Part shown: piece by piece, positions 43,434 through 53,322 of the stretch
Position numbering within the stretch: position 1 is the stretch's first letter
Layout: each line of letters begins with the position of its first letter
NCBI GenBank assembly: GCA_963925495.1
Contig: CAWUST010000014.1
Location: forward strand, 1-64,000
Direction of reading: 5' to 3'
DNA from: UBA2108 sp963925495
GTDB taxonomy: Bacteria > Bacteroidota > Bacteroidia > Flavobacteriales_G > Salibacteraceae
DNA: 64,000 bases
Notes under the pieces: model-generated
Database searches by the model: none
What the model was told of the DNA's origin: nothing
The model's input: only the letters and a program-made list of their open reading frames with translations
Position numbers and translations under genes: made by a program

Positions 43434-46013
43434 ATGAAGGATTATAATTTTGAGGCGATTGAGGCCAAATGGAGAAGGTATTGGAATGAAAATAACACAT
43501 ACAAAACCGAAGAAAACTCGGATAAAGAAAAGCTGTATGTGCTCGACATGTTTCCATATCCTAGCGGTGCCGGATTACATGTAGGACATCCTTTAGGTTA
43601 CATTGCTTCTGATATTTATGCTAGATACAAAAAGCTGAGCGGGTACAATGTCTTGCATCCTATGGGCTACGATTCTTTTGGTTTACCTGCCGAACAATAT
43701 GCCATTCAAACTGGCCAACATCCGGCTATTACTACCGAACAAAATATAAAAAGATATCGGGAACAGCTAGATTTAATTGGGTTTTCTTACGATTGGGACC
43801 GGCAAGTAAAAACTAGCAAGCCGGAATATTACAAATGGACGCAATGGATTTTCCTTCAATTATTTGCTTCGTGGTACAACAACAAGACGGATAAAGCTGA
43901 AAACATTAAAAGTTTAGTTTCTGAGTTTGAAAGGAATGGAAACTCTGAAGTTGACGCTAATCATAATTGTGAAAAGTTATTCGACAGTAATACTTGGGGG
44001 AGGTTTAGTGAAACTGAAAAGCAAGAAGTTTTATTAGGCTATCGGCTAACTTACATTTCTAATAGTGTTGTTAATTGGTGCCCTGCCTTGGGAACTGTTT
44101 TGGCAAACGATGAAATAAAAGACGGAGTTTCAGAACGAGGTGGTCACCTTGTTGAGCAACGAAAAATGCGCCAATGGAGCATGAGAATTGGGGCTTATTC
44201 CGAAAGGCTCTTACGGGGTTTGGATAAACTAGAATGGTCAGATTCTCTGAAAGAAATTCAACGAAACTGGATAGGAAAAAGTATTGGTGCCTCTATACAT
44301 TTCGAAATAGAAGGAAATAGCAATAAACTCGAAGTATTTACAACTCGCCCCGACACCCTTTTTGGCGCAACTTTCATGGTTCTCGCACCTGAAAACGTGT
44401 TGGTCACAGAGCTTACTATTGATGATCAAAAAAGTGCGATCGAGGAATATATACTGCGTACTAAAGCAAGAACTGAAAGAGATCGGTTGTCTGATGTAAA
44501 AACCATTTCTGGTGCTTTTACTGGGTCTTTTGCAATACACCCATTCTCTGGGAAAAAAATTCCGATTTGGATTGCCGATTATGTTCTAGCAGGATATGGA
44601 ACTGGAGCTGTTATGGCTGTTCCTTCAGGTGACCAACGCGATTGGGATTTTGCCACTCATTTTGGTTTGGATATTCCTGCGGTTATTGAAGGTACTGATG
44701 TTAGACAAGGAGCAAACACAGATAAAGGTGGTTTGCTAATCAATTCATCCTTTTTGAATGGAATGAAGGTTAAGGATGCTATTAAGCGCGTTTTATTCGA
44801 AATCGCAAAAAAGGGAATGGGCGAAAAACAAACCAATTACAAAATGCGTGACGCTGTTTTTAGTCGTCAACGTTATTGGGGCGAACCAATACCAATGTAT
44901 TTCAAAGGCGGGGTTCCTTATCCAATGGCTGAAAAAGACTTGCCTTTAGTGCTTCCTGAAATAGACAAATATTTACCTACTGAAGATGGAGACCCACCAT
45001 TAGGTAGGGCTGAAAATTGGACCTACACTCCAGAAGGCGAAGACAATACTTATCCACTTGAGTTGAATACCATGCCAGGGTGGGCTGGTTCTAGTTGGTA
45101 CTATTTGAGGTACATGGACCCGGATAATACTCTTGGTTTTGCCAGTAAAGAAAAAATTGATTGTTGGGGTAATGTTGATTTGTATTTAGGTGGAGCAGAA
45201 CACGCAACTGGCCATTTATTGTATTTCCGGTTTTGGACAAAAGTGTTGTTCGATTTAGGTTTTGTGCCATTTGATGAGCCCGCTAAAAAGTTGATTAATC
45301 AGGGAATGATCTTAGCCGAAGATGGTCAGAAAATGAGTAAGCGATATGGAAATGTTGTGAACCCAGACGAAATGGTGAGTGATTTTGGAGCTGACTCTCT
45401 TCGTTTGCACGAAATGTTTTTAGGTCCTATTGAACAACATAAACCATGGAACACCAAAGGAATTGAAGGTGTTCATCGTTTTTTGAAAAAATTCTGGCGA
45501 CTGTTACACGATTCTGAAAACAACTTTGATGTTGTCGATGAAAAGCCTAGCAAAGAAGAATATAAAGCGCTACACAAGGCAATCAAAAAAGTAAGTGAAG
45601 ATAATGAGCGATTCTCATTCAATACTTCCGTTTCTACCTTTATGATAGCGGTAAACGAATTGACAGATCTTACCTGTAAAAAGAAAGAAATAATCGAAGG
45701 ACTTACGGTCTTGTTAAGCCCTCACTGCCCTTATATTTCAGAAGAAATTTGGGAAAAGTTAGGGTATACAACAAGCGTTACCCAAGCCAAATGGCCTGAA
45801 TTTGTAAAAGAATATTTGGTGGAAAGTAGTTTTGCATATCCCGTTTCTTTTAATGGTAAAATGAGGTTTAAACTTGAGCTTCCACTTGGGTTATCGAAAG
45901 GTGAAGTTGAGAAAGAAGTAATGTCCAACGAGCAGTCTGCTAAATATTTAGAGGGGAATACGCCTAAAAAAGTGATAGTTGTTCCTGGAAGGATTGTAAA
46001 TATTGTTGTTTAA
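43434..46013 (+). CDS. leuS: Leucyl-tRNA synthetase
   Basis: An 859-residue class I synthetase. The HIGH-type motif is HVGH (49-52) in PYPSGAGLHVGHPLGY, and KMSKR lies at 633-637 in DGQKMSKRYGNVVNP. The editing domain (about 240-420) includes FTTRPDTLFGATFMVLAP and GTGAVMAVPSGDQRDWDFA. An insertion of about 60 residues near 145-200 is usual in Bacteroidota LeuRS. It charges tRNA-Leu and edits mischarged products. Monocistronic, with a 260-base upstream gap. Confidence 0.97.
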   Translation: MKDYNFEAIEAKWRRYWNENNTYKTEENSDKEKLYVLDMFPYPSGAGLHVGHPLGYIASDIYARYKKLSGYNVLHPMGYDSFGLPAEQYAIQTGQHPAITTEQNIKRYREQLDLIGFSYDWDRQVKTSKPEYYKWTQWIFLQLFASWYNNKTDKAENIKSLVSEFERNGNSEVDANHNCEKLFDSNTWGRFSETEKQEVLLGYRLTYISNSVVNWCPALGTVLANDEIKDGVSERGGHLVEQRKMRQWSMRIGAYSERLLRGLDKLEWSDSLKEIQRNWIGKSIGASIHFEIEGNSNKLEVFTTRPDTLFGATFMVLAPENVLVTELTIDDQKSAIEEYILRTKARTERDRLSDVKTISGAFTGSFAIHPFSGKKIPIWIADYVLAGYGTGAVMAVPSGDQRDWDFATHFGLDIPAVIEGTDVRQGANTDKGGLLINSSFLNGMKVKDAIKRVLFEIAKKGMGEKQTNYKMRDAVFSRQRYWGEPIPMYFKGGVPYPMAEKDLPLVLPEIDKYLPTEDGDPPLGRAENWTYTPEGEDNTYPLELNTMPGWAGSSWYYLRYMDPDNTLGFASKEKIDCWGNVDLYLGGAEHATGHLLYFRFWTKVLFDLGFVPFDEPAKKLINQGMILAEDGQKMSKRYGNVVNPDEMVSDFGADSLRLHEMFLGPIEQHKPWNTKGIEGVHRFLKKFWRLLHDSENNFDVVDEKPSKEEYKALHKAIKKVSEDNERFSFNTSVSTFMIAVNELTDLTCKKKEIIEGLTVLLSPHCPYISEEIWEKLGYTTSVTQAKWPEFVKEYLVESSFAYPVSFNGKMRFKLELPLGLSKGEVEKEVMSNEQSAKYLEGNTPKKVIVVPGRIVNIVV

Positions 46014-46091
46014 TTAAACTCAAGCGGTATTAATAATGGAGTATTCAGGATAAGTAAAGTTGGCGTAATGCCAAAAGTTACCGCGTCGGAC

Positions 46092-46706
46092 TTATATCGT
46101 AATTCCAAAATAAGTAGGGATAAACACACAAATTATTCCCAAAAAAGCCCCAAAATATATTTCTTGGTGGTTGTGTTTTTTGAGTTTTAAACGAGAAAAC
46201 CCGACTAGACCCCAAATCAAAACAACTATAGTTATTTCATAAAAATAGCTTGCAGAAAACTTCAAAAACAAAGCAATTAAAGCCGCTAAGATTCCACTTA
46301 TTCCAACCATATGGATACTTATTTTATTAAAAAAACTAATAAGAAATGCTGAGATAATAGAAAGCGTTATTCCCAAAAAGGTGGAAAGTATAATAGGTGG
46401 TAAGGTTGTTTTTTGAATAACACTATAAGTAAAAACGAAAAATATAGAAGAAATAGCAAAGGGAATTATCCTTTCTTTTCTGTTGTCTATCTGAAAGGAA
46501 GAAATTATTTTCCTGGATTTTAGAAAAACCAATATTAGAATCGGGAAAAAAAAGGTGTTCACGAATATTAGGCCCAATATAAAATTCTTAAGTTCGGCTG
46601 ATATAGAAAACCTAAAATACGTGTCTAAATTTAATATTAGCGCAATGCCTAGCGTTGGCATTAAAGCCGGATGGAATAAATAAGATATAATTTGAGCAAA
46701 TTTCAC
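46092..46706 (-). CDS. PAP2-superfamily-like membrane protein
   Basis: A 204-residue protein with six hydrophobic segments. HPALMPTLGIALIL near the N-terminus, QIDNRKERIIPFAISSIFF near 95 and a C-terminal FSRLKLKKHNHQEIYFGAFLG with histidines resemble a divergent PAP2 phosphatase-like family of Bacteroidota, in which the DNRKERIIPF stretch is typical; the full catalytic KX6RP/SGH/SRX5H set is not clear. It would act on a lipid phosphate in the inner membrane if active. It begins with GTG overlapping the rpoN stop by one base. Confidence 0.6.
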   Translation of the reverse strand: MKFAQIISYLFHPALMPTLGIALILNLDTYFRFSISAELKNFILGLIFVNTFFFPILILVFLKSRKIISSFQIDNRKERIIPFAISSIFFVFTYSVIQKTTLPPIILSTFLGITLSIISAFLISFFNKISIHMVGISGILAALIALFLKFSASYFYEITIVVLIWGLVGFSRLKLKKHNHQEIYFGAFLGIICVFIPTYFGITI

Positions 46707-48166
46707 TACAATTCTTTACGCAGTCGTGCGACCGAAATATTTAATTGCTCGCGGTATTTTGCAACCGTCCTTCTTGCAATGTTATAACCCTTCTCTTTAA
46801 GTAAATCTGCCAACGATTGATCAGTAAGTGGCGATTGTTTGTTTTCATTAACAATTGCCACTTCTAATATTTTCTTTACTTCTCTTGTAGAAACTTCCTC
46901 TCCCTCACTATTGGTAAGCGATTCTGAGAAAAAACTTTTAAGAATAAATGTCCCGTACATTGTTTGTATGTACTTGCTATTTGCAACTCTAGAAACCGTG
47001 GAGATATCCATGTGTATCACATCGGCTATATCCTTCAATATCATAGGCTTAATCTTAGTTTCGTCGCCTGTAAAAAAATACTCTTTTTGATGATCAATAA
47101 TGGTTTGCATAGTTAGAAGAAGCGTTTGTTGACGCTGCTTTATAGCATCAATGAACCATTTAGCCGAATCTAATTTTTGTTTTACAAACGTGAGGGTGTC
47201 TTTTTGGGTTTTTGATGCTTTGCCTTTACTCTTTTGATAATCCTCAATTAACCCTGTGTACTTTTTACTAACTCTTAGTTCTGGAGCATTTCTAGAGTTA
47301 AGACTTAGCTCTAACTCGTCATCTTCATTATACGTTAGAATAAAATCTGGAATAACAGCCTGACTAGATCTTCCGTCTTTTCCAGAACTTCCTGGTTTGG
47401 GATTAAGCTTTTTTATTTCTTCATCCGCATTTTTTAAGGCTGTTTCGTTTATCTCTAAGCCCTCCAATATTTTATGGTAATGCTTTTTAATATATGCCTC
47501 AAAATAATCCCTTAGGATAGCGGTGGCAGTAATTGATTCTACTGTTTTTATAGTTTTTTTCTGCAGCTGAATTAATAAACACTCGCGTAAATCTCTCCCT
47601 CCAACTCCATGAGGATCAAATCTTTGTATCACCTTTAAAAGTTTTTCTACGGTTGCTACATCGGTGCTTACATTTTGGGTAAACGCAAGGTCGTCTACTA
47701 CTGCCGAAATCTCTCTCCGTAAATAGCCTGAGTCATCTAAGCTTCCTAAAATATAGTCCGCAATAAAATATTCTTGCTCATCTAAATCTTGCATGTCTAA
47801 CTGCTCTTCCAGGCTTTCACGAAATGTTTTTCCAGTTGAATAAGGAATGGCGCGCTCCTCATCGTCAACACTTTTATTGCTAATGGAGTACTTGTAAGCT
47901 GGCTCGTCATCAAGATATTCTGAAAAATCAAACTCTTTTTCGGCTTCCGGTTTTTCAGGAACAGAGTCATCGTATTGTTCGTCTTGGTCCGCAAATTCAT
48001 CTTCATCATCGTCCCGTCCCTCATCTAACGCGGGGTTTTTTTCAAGCTCTTCTTTAATTCTTGCTTCAATGGCAACCGTTGGCACCTGAAGCAGTTTCAT
48101 TAGCTGAATTTGCTGTGGGCTTAGCTTTTGAAGAAGTTTTTGACTAAGATACTGTTTGAGTGCCAT
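46706..48166 (-). CDS. rpoN: RNA polymerase sigma-54 factor
   Basis: A 486-residue sigma factor. Region I (about 1-55, QKLSPQQIQLMKLLQVPT and PALDEG) is the activator-interacting part; an acidic linker (about 55-110, DDDEDEFADQDEQYDD) follows. The core-binding region shows FDPHGVGGRDLRECLLIQL. The helix-turn-helix includes MDISTVSRVANSKYIQT, and the RpoN box is ARRTVAKYRE (464-473). It directs RNA polymerase to -24/-12 promoters with an enhancer-binding AAA+ activator. No such activator is in view. It is cotranscribed with the PAP2-like gene. Confidence 0.95.
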   Translation of the reverse strand: MALKQYLSQKLLQKLSPQQIQLMKLLQVPTVAIEARIKEELEKNPALDEGRDDDEDEFADQDEQYDDSVPEKPEAEKEFDFSEYLDDEPAYKYSISNKSVDDEERAIPYSTGKTFRESLEEQLDMQDLDEQEYFIADYILGSLDDSGYLRREISAVVDDLAFTQNVSTDVATVEKLLKVIQRFDPHGVGGRDLRECLLIQLQKKTIKTVESITATAILRDYFEAYIKKHYHKILEGLEINETALKNADEEIKKLNPKPGSSGKDGRSSQAVIPDFILTYNEDDELELSLNSRNAPELRVSKKYTGLIEDYQKSKGKASKTQKDTLTFVKQKLDSAKWFIDAIKQRQQTLLLTMQTIIDHQKEYFFTGDETKIKPMILKDIADVIHMDISTVSRVANSKYIQTMYGTFILKSFFSESLTNSEGEEVSTREVKKILEVAIVNENKQSPLTDQSLADLLKEKGYNIARRTVAKYREQLNISVARLRKEL

Positions 48167-48303
48167 GAGTAAAATTAAGAGTTACAAAGTATAAAATCCT
48201 AGCCAATTGCCATGCCAAGGAACTTTTTTCTTAAAAAACTATTTGTTATTGTGATCAAATCAATGATTACTAATTCATTGATAAAAAGTAATCAACTACA
48301 AGC

Positions 48304-49647
48304 CTATTTCAGAAACTTAAATAAATCCATTCCATTTGCGTATACAAACAAAGAAAGAAGTAGAACTATACCAATCATTTGGGCGTATTCCATGAATTTA
48401 TCGTTTGGTTTTTTTCCCGTAATCATTTCATAAATGGTAAACATGGCGTGCCCTCCATCTAAAGCTGGGATTGGAAGTAAATTAAGAACTCCCAACATAA
48501 TACTCAAAAACGCAGTCATTGACCAGAAAATTTGCCAATCCCAAAAAGGCGGAAAAAGATTTCCTATAGCAGCAAAGCCTCCAACCCCCTTATATGCACC
48601 AGTGCTGGGGTTGAAAATGAGTTTAAGTTGCCTTAAATAGCCGCTCATTTGATCCAGCGCTTTATTAACGCCTACCGGTATTGATTCTAAAAAAGAGTAT
48701 TCATGCGTTTCAAGTTCATAATACCCCATTTTAGCAAGATCTTTTAAACTTAATGGTTGAGAATAAACGCCAAGTTTTCCTTCTTCGGAAATTTTCACCC
48801 GGAACAACATTTCTTTCTCGTTACGCATTACTTTCAAATCCACCTCCTGACCCGCAAAAGGTTTCGATATTTCAGCAAACTCATCGTAGTATTTTACTTC
48901 AATATCATTCAAAGAAAGAATCATGTCCTTTGGTTTCAATCCAACATTTACATTTACACTTTCTTCGGCAACCTTAGATATCATAAACGGCATCCGAAAC
49001 ATAAAAAGCTGTTTATTCTCCTGATCAATTAATGATTCAATAAAATTTTCCGGAACCAAAATGTCTTCTGAATCGCCATTTTCATTCTGAACTGTTACGC
49101 TTCCTCCGTAAATCATTTCCGGCATTATTCCCGAGAAACGTTCAATGGTTTTTCCGTTAATGGATAGGATTTTATCTCCATTTTCAAAACCCATGTCGGC
49201 GGCTAAGGAGTCAACAACCCAAACGCCGTCTGTTAAGTTTTCATTTGGTAAATATTTCTCTCCCCAAACGAACATTATTCCAATGTAAATAACCATCGCC
49301 AATAAAAAATTGACCGTTACTCCACCAAGTAAAATGACTAATCGTTGCCATGCCGGTTTGCTTCTAAATTCCCATGGTTGTGGCTCGCTGTCCATTTGGT
49401 CGGTGTCCATCGATTCGTCAATCATACCTGATATTTTAACGTACCCACCTAATGGAATCCAACCAATTCCATATTCTGTGTTCCCTCTTTTGAATTTAAA
49501 AAGTGAAAATTTCCAATCGAAAAAAAGATAAAACTTTTCTACTCGGGTCCCGAAATATTTGGCTGCCAAAAAATGCCCCATTTCGTGTAATACAACTAAA
49601 ATAGAAAGGCTTAATAAAAATTGGGTAGCTTTAATTAGAATATCCAT
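48304..49647 (-). CDS. rseP: RseP-type site-2 metalloprotease
   Basis: A 447-residue intramembrane zinc protease. HEMGH at 21-25 holds the zinc-binding HExxH in the first membrane segment; NLLPIPALDGGHAMF near 390-404 supplies the LDG third ligand and the second catalytic segment. Between them lie PDZ-like domains (about 140-215 and 235-300). It cuts anti-sigma factors or signal peptides within the membrane. No partner anti-sigma gene is next to it. A CAAAAATG sequence upstream is one base from the promoter box. dxr lies just upstream, a common arrangement. Confidence 0.94.
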   Translation of the reverse strand: MDILIKATQFLLSLSILVVLHEMGHFLAAKYFGTRVEKFYLFFDWKFSLFKFKRGNTEYGIGWIPLGGYVKISGMIDESMDTDQMDSEPQPWEFRSKPAWQRLVILLGGVTVNFLLAMVIYIGIMFVWGEKYLPNENLTDGVWVVDSLAADMGFENGDKILSINGKTIERFSGIMPEMIYGGSVTVQNENGDSEDILVPENFIESLIDQENKQLFMFRMPFMISKVAEESVNVNVGLKPKDMILSLNDIEVKYYDEFAEISKPFAGQEVDLKVMRNEKEMLFRVKISEEGKLGVYSQPLSLKDLAKMGYYELETHEYSFLESIPVGVNKALDQMSGYLRQLKLIFNPSTGAYKGVGGFAAIGNLFPPFWDWQIFWSMTAFLSIMLGVLNLLPIPALDGGHAMFTIYEMITGKKPNDKFMEYAQMIGIVLLLSLFVYANGMDLFKFLK

Positions 49648-49752
49648 ACTTGAAATTGTGGCGGCAAAAATGGTTAATTGAATGGACTTATTGAAATATA
49701 ATTTTAATGATTGGTGTTGGTACTTGTAAAAAAGGTTAATTCTACTTTGGTA

Positions 49753-50919
49753 TTAAAAGGTCGCCTCTAATTCACGGGCCAAAATTCTTGTTTCAATATC
49801 CGTTTGAACATAATCCTCATAACTTGGTTTTTGGATAAATGGAATTTTATCCATGCAAGCCTGATTAATTTTAGCTATATCCAAAAACCCGATTTTATCA
49901 TTTAAAAATGCCTGCACACTTACTTCATTTGCTGCATTAAGAACACAAGCTGAGTTTCCCTTTTTTTCAAGTGCTTCAAACGCCAAGTTTAAATTTAAAA
50001 AGACTTCTCTGTCTGGCTGCTCGAATGTTAGGCTCGGATAATCCATAAAATTGAATCGTGGAAAATCGTTTTTAATTCTTTGCGGATAAGCCAAGGCATA
50101 TTGTATTGGAAGTTTCATGTCTGGTAATCCTATTTGTGCTTTCATACTTCCATCAGTAAACTGAACCAACGAATGGACTATAGATTGAGGATGCACAATC
50201 ACGTCAATTTGCTCTGGTTGTAAATTAAACAACCATTTCGCCTCGATTACTTCTAAACCCTTATTCATAAGAGTTGCCGAATCGATTGTGATTTTTGCTC
50301 CCATGTCCCAGTTGGGGTGTTTTAAAGCTTGCTTTTTAGTAACCGTTAAAAGGTCTTCTTTGGTTTTTCCACGAAAAGGTCCGCCTGAAGCTGTTAAATA
50401 TATTTTTTCTATCGGGTTATGAAACTCGCCAACTAAACACTGAAATATGGCAGAATGCTCTGAATCAACCGGATAAATATTTACACCTTTTTCTGCGGCA
50501 AGAGCTGTTATTAATTCTCCCGCAACAACAAGGGTTTCTTTATTTGCCAGAGCAATGCTTTTTCCCGCATTTATTGCAGCTAATGTTGGTTTTAATCCAG
50601 CATACCCAACAAGAGCAGTTAAAACAAGGTCGATTCCGTCCATTTCTACTACTTGAGAAAGAGAATCACGGCCCGCAAAAACTTTAATATCATCGTTCCA
50701 AAGGGCCTCTTTAACCTTTTTAAACTTTGATTCATCAACGATTACAACTGCATTTGGCTTAAACTTTTTAGCCTGTTCAATGAGTAAATCAGCGTTTTTA
50801 TATACAGTAAGTACCTCAACATGAAAGTGTTCTGCTTGGTTTTCAATCACATCTAAAGCCTGTGTCCCAATGCTTCCTGAAGAGCCTAAAATGGCAATAC
50901 CTTTTGTTTCTTTGCTCAT
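49753..50919 (-). CDS. dxr: 1-deoxy-D-xylulose-5-phosphate reductoisomerase
   Basis: A 388-residue NADPH enzyme converting DXP to MEP in isoprenoid synthesis. The start at ATG 50919 (MSKETKGIAILGSSGSIGTQ) fits the family. The longer frame to 50991 would place the promoter box at 50928-50935 inside coding sequence, so I reject it. Motifs: GSSGSIGTQALDVI (NADPH), ALANKETLVVAGEL, YPVDSEHSAIFQCL, TASGGPFRGK, and the metal-binding ANKETLV/DSEHS pair. Divergent from porZ, followed by rseP. Confidence 0.95.
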   Translation of the reverse strand: MSKETKGIAILGSSGSIGTQALDVIENQAEHFHVEVLTVYKNADLLIEQAKKFKPNAVVIVDESKFKKVKEALWNDDIKVFAGRDSLSQVVEMDGIDLVLTALVGYAGLKPTLAAINAGKSIALANKETLVVAGELITALAAEKGVNIYPVDSEHSAIFQCLVGEFHNPIEKIYLTASGGPFRGKTKEDLLTVTKKQALKHPNWDMGAKITIDSATLMNKGLEVIEAKWLFNLQPEQIDVIVHPQSIVHSLVQFTDGSMKAQIGLPDMKLPIQYALAYPQRIKNDFPRFNFMDYPSLTFEQPDREVFLNLNLAFEALEKKGNSACVLNAANEVSVQAFLNDKIGFLDIAKINQACMDKIPFIQKPSYEDYVQTDIETRILARELEATF

Positions 50920-50927
50920 ATTGAACG

Positions 50928-50961
50928 CAAAAATAGACAGATAATATTGCTCTTCCTCAAA
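50928..50961 (-). promoter_or_regulatory. Promoter of dxr (TTTG - 22 nt - TATTTTTG)
   Basis: On the coding strand TATTTTTG (50928-50935) ends 8 bases before ATG 50919, and TTTG (50958-50961) lies 22 bases upstream, within the 17-23 nt range reported for Bacteroidota -33/-7 pairs. It supports the shorter dxr start and implies a leader of only a few bases. Confidence 0.5.
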
Positions 50962-51012
50962 TAGTTTCTTCAGAATAAAATAATTCGGCAATTCTTTTGT
51001 TATTTCGTGCTT

Positions 51013-53322
51013 ATGCGATTATTTGCCATTGCCCTAATTTTTAGCTGCTTTACGCCGTTTCCTGCTCAAGCACAATTGTCATCAATTGGAGGGTGGAATA
51101 ATTACCTTTCATTCAGAAATATTCTTCTCGTTGCTGAATCAGAAACCAGAATTTATGCTACCTCCCAAACTGGTGCGTTTTATTACGATAAATCAGACGG
51201 GTCCGTCCTTAGGCTATCGCGTGAGCAAGGGCTTTACGATGTTAACATCTCTGCCTTAGGTAGTAGTCCAGATCAAAAAACAGTGTTATTTGGTTACCAA
51301 AACGGGGTGGTGGATATTGTTGTTGGAAATAATATTACGACTAAACTTGACATTAGCCGGGCGGCTATAATTGGTGATAAAACCGTCAATCATTTTAATT
51401 TTCACGATGAACTGTGTTACATAAGTACAGGTTTTGGAATTGTTTTATTCGATTATAAAAAAGGAGAGTTTAAAGAAACCTTCCTAATAGGACCAAACGG
51501 ATCAAATATTAAAGTCAATCAAACTCACGTTTTCAACGACACTCTTTTTGCCGCCACCCAAAAGGGCCTTTACAAGGCAAGTATTTTAAGTTTTTTAACT
51601 CAACCAAAATCTTGGACCACAGAAGCAGTTGACACATTTCCCCCCACTAATTTATCCCACGTTACATCGTTTGGAAATAAATTATTGGTAAACCGGAAAA
51701 TTGATAATTTTAGAAACGACACTCTTTATGTTCGTTCAAATGGCCGTTGGAGTATAAATCAAACGCGTCTTGGTGAAGATAATAATTCTCTAGATGTTAA
51801 GGGTAATAGTCTAATTATAGCAGCAAGTACCAGTGTCGAAGTTTACGACACTTCTTGGGCATCTGTTAGGCGGGTTTTTAGTTATGGTGATAACAAAGGA
51901 GTTAATCCAAAATGTGCAATGATGGGTTCAGACGATGTAATTTGGATAGGTGATGGTTTTTCTGGAATGATTAAGAATCCGGGCATATTTAACTATGATA
52001 TAATAAATTTAGGTGGTCCGGCGTCCAACAAATCGTTTGGTGTGTTCTATGAGCAGAATAAAATTTTAGTGGCGGGGGGAGGTTATACAACCAACTGGTT
52101 TACGTTTAAGGTGGCTGCAGAAATGTCGGTTTTAGAAGAAAATGACTGGACAGTACATAGCCAAGAAGAGGACACTATTTACAGGTCAATTCAAGACATT
52201 GCAAGTATTACAGCTAACCCAACAAACTCTTCTACAATTTACGCTGCCGCTCTCAATAGGGGGGTTTTGCATTACGAAAATGGTAAACTAATTGAGATCT
52301 TGGACGCTGCCAATAGCCCGCTCGAAGCCATTGGTGGTTCACTTTTGTTTATTTCGGATGTTCGATACGATAAAAATGGATCCCTGTGGGTTTCAAATAG
52401 TGGGGTAGAAAGCCCTCTTAAGGTTTTTGCGAACGATAATGTTTGGTACAATTTCAAGATTTTAAAAGACAACCAAATTGTCTCTACTGGTAAAATTACT
52501 ATATCCAAGGATGGCTACATCTGGCTGTCCTTGCAAGACCTGGGAATAGTGGTTTATGATCCCGGCCCACGCTTTGGCGACACTAGTGATGATCGTATTA
52601 AGTTTTTATCTGCCGCAGAAGGAGAGGGAAACCTTCCTGATAATGAGGTTAATTCAATGGTCGAAGGGCAAGATGGACATATGTGGGTTGGCACACGCGC
52701 TGGACTAAAAGTATTTTACAATGCCAAAAATGTATTTAATGATGATTTTCCAGACGCATCAGAAGTTTTTATTGAGCAAGGTGGTCAAACTCATCTTTTA
52801 CTGGAAAGCCAATTGATTACGGATATTAAAGTTAATGGCGCCAACCAAAAATGGTTCTCTACATTAGGGTCTGGTGTGTTTTTAATGTCTGCTGATGGTA
52901 GTAAAGAAATAGCCCATTATACTTCAGAGAACTCACCACTCTTCTCCAATGAAGTCTTGGGTTTGGCTATTAATGAAAAAACGGGTGAGGTGTTTTTTGG
53001 AACCGATAAAGGTTTGGTTTCTTTTCGTGGGTCGGCCACTGAGGGACGTATGGATTTTTCAAAACTTCAAGTGTTTCCAAATCCCGTTACGTTAAATTAT
53101 AGCGGTGTAATCGGTGTTTCTGGTCTGGTTTCAAATTCTTCAGTTAAAATTACTGATATTGCCGGAAACTTGGTTTACGCAACCTCTTCAAGTGGTGGGC
53201 AAGCAACTTGGGATGGGAAAAATTTAAACGGTGAAAAATGTTCAATAGGTATATATTTAATCTATGCCGTTGACGAAGAGGGGCGCGAAAAGGGGCTTAC
53301 AAAACTTCTAATCACGAATTGA
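51013..53322 (+). CDS. porZ: Type IX secretion accessory protein PorZ
   Basis: 769 residues from ATG 51013 (a GTG two codons earlier is less likely). The signal peptide MRLFAIALIFSCFTPFPAQAQ is followed by the PorZ N-terminal propeller (SIGGWNNYLSFRNILLVAESE, GAFYYDKSDGSVLRLSREQG, GIVLFDYKKGEF). A second set of repeats (about 400-660) includes MWVGTRAGLKVFYN and VFFGTDKGLVSF. The C-terminal domain (about 680-769, LQVFPNPVTLNYSGVIGVSG) resembles T9SS sorting domains. In Porphyromonas gingivalis PorZ binds A-LPS and serves the attachment complex that links cargo to the surface. The gene ends inside the convergent YfhO-like gene by 15 bases. Confidence 0.9.
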   Translation: MRLFAIALIFSCFTPFPAQAQLSSIGGWNNYLSFRNILLVAESETRIYATSQTGAFYYDKSDGSVLRLSREQGLYDVNISALGSSPDQKTVLFGYQNGVVDIVVGNNITTKLDISRAAIIGDKTVNHFNFHDELCYISTGFGIVLFDYKKGEFKETFLIGPNGSNIKVNQTHVFNDTLFAATQKGLYKASILSFLTQPKSWTTEAVDTFPPTNLSHVTSFGNKLLVNRKIDNFRNDTLYVRSNGRWSINQTRLGEDNNSLDVKGNSLIIAASTSVEVYDTSWASVRRVFSYGDNKGVNPKCAMMGSDDVIWIGDGFSGMIKNPGIFNYDIINLGGPASNKSFGVFYEQNKILVAGGGYTTNWFTFKVAAEMSVLEENDWTVHSQEEDTIYRSIQDIASITANPTNSSTIYAAALNRGVLHYENGKLIEILDAANSPLEAIGGSLLFISDVRYDKNGSLWVSNSGVESPLKVFANDNVWYNFKILKDNQIVSTGKITISKDGYIWLSLQDLGIVVYDPGPRFGDTSDDRIKFLSAAEGEGNLPDNEVNSMVEGQDGHMWVGTRAGLKVFYNAKNVFNDDFPDASEVFIEQGGQTHLLLESQLITDIKVNGANQKWFSTLGSGVFLMSADGSKEIAHYTSENSPLFSNEVLGLAINEKTGEVFFGTDKGLVSFRGSATEGRMDFSKLQVFPNPVTLNYSGVIGVSGLVSNSSVKITDIAGNLVYATSSSGGQATWDGKNLNGEKCSIGIYLIYAVDEEGREKGLTKLLITN

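Noticed and set aside
44238..44540. 100-aa minus ORF in leuS
   Set aside because: Antisense shadow in a well-conserved synthetase gene.
48201..48220. Sigma-54-like TTGGCATGGCAATTGGCT before rpoN on the minus strand, suggesting autoregulation
   Set aside because: The GG and GC elements are 13 bases apart rather than 12, and the -12 block is TTGGC instead of TTGC.
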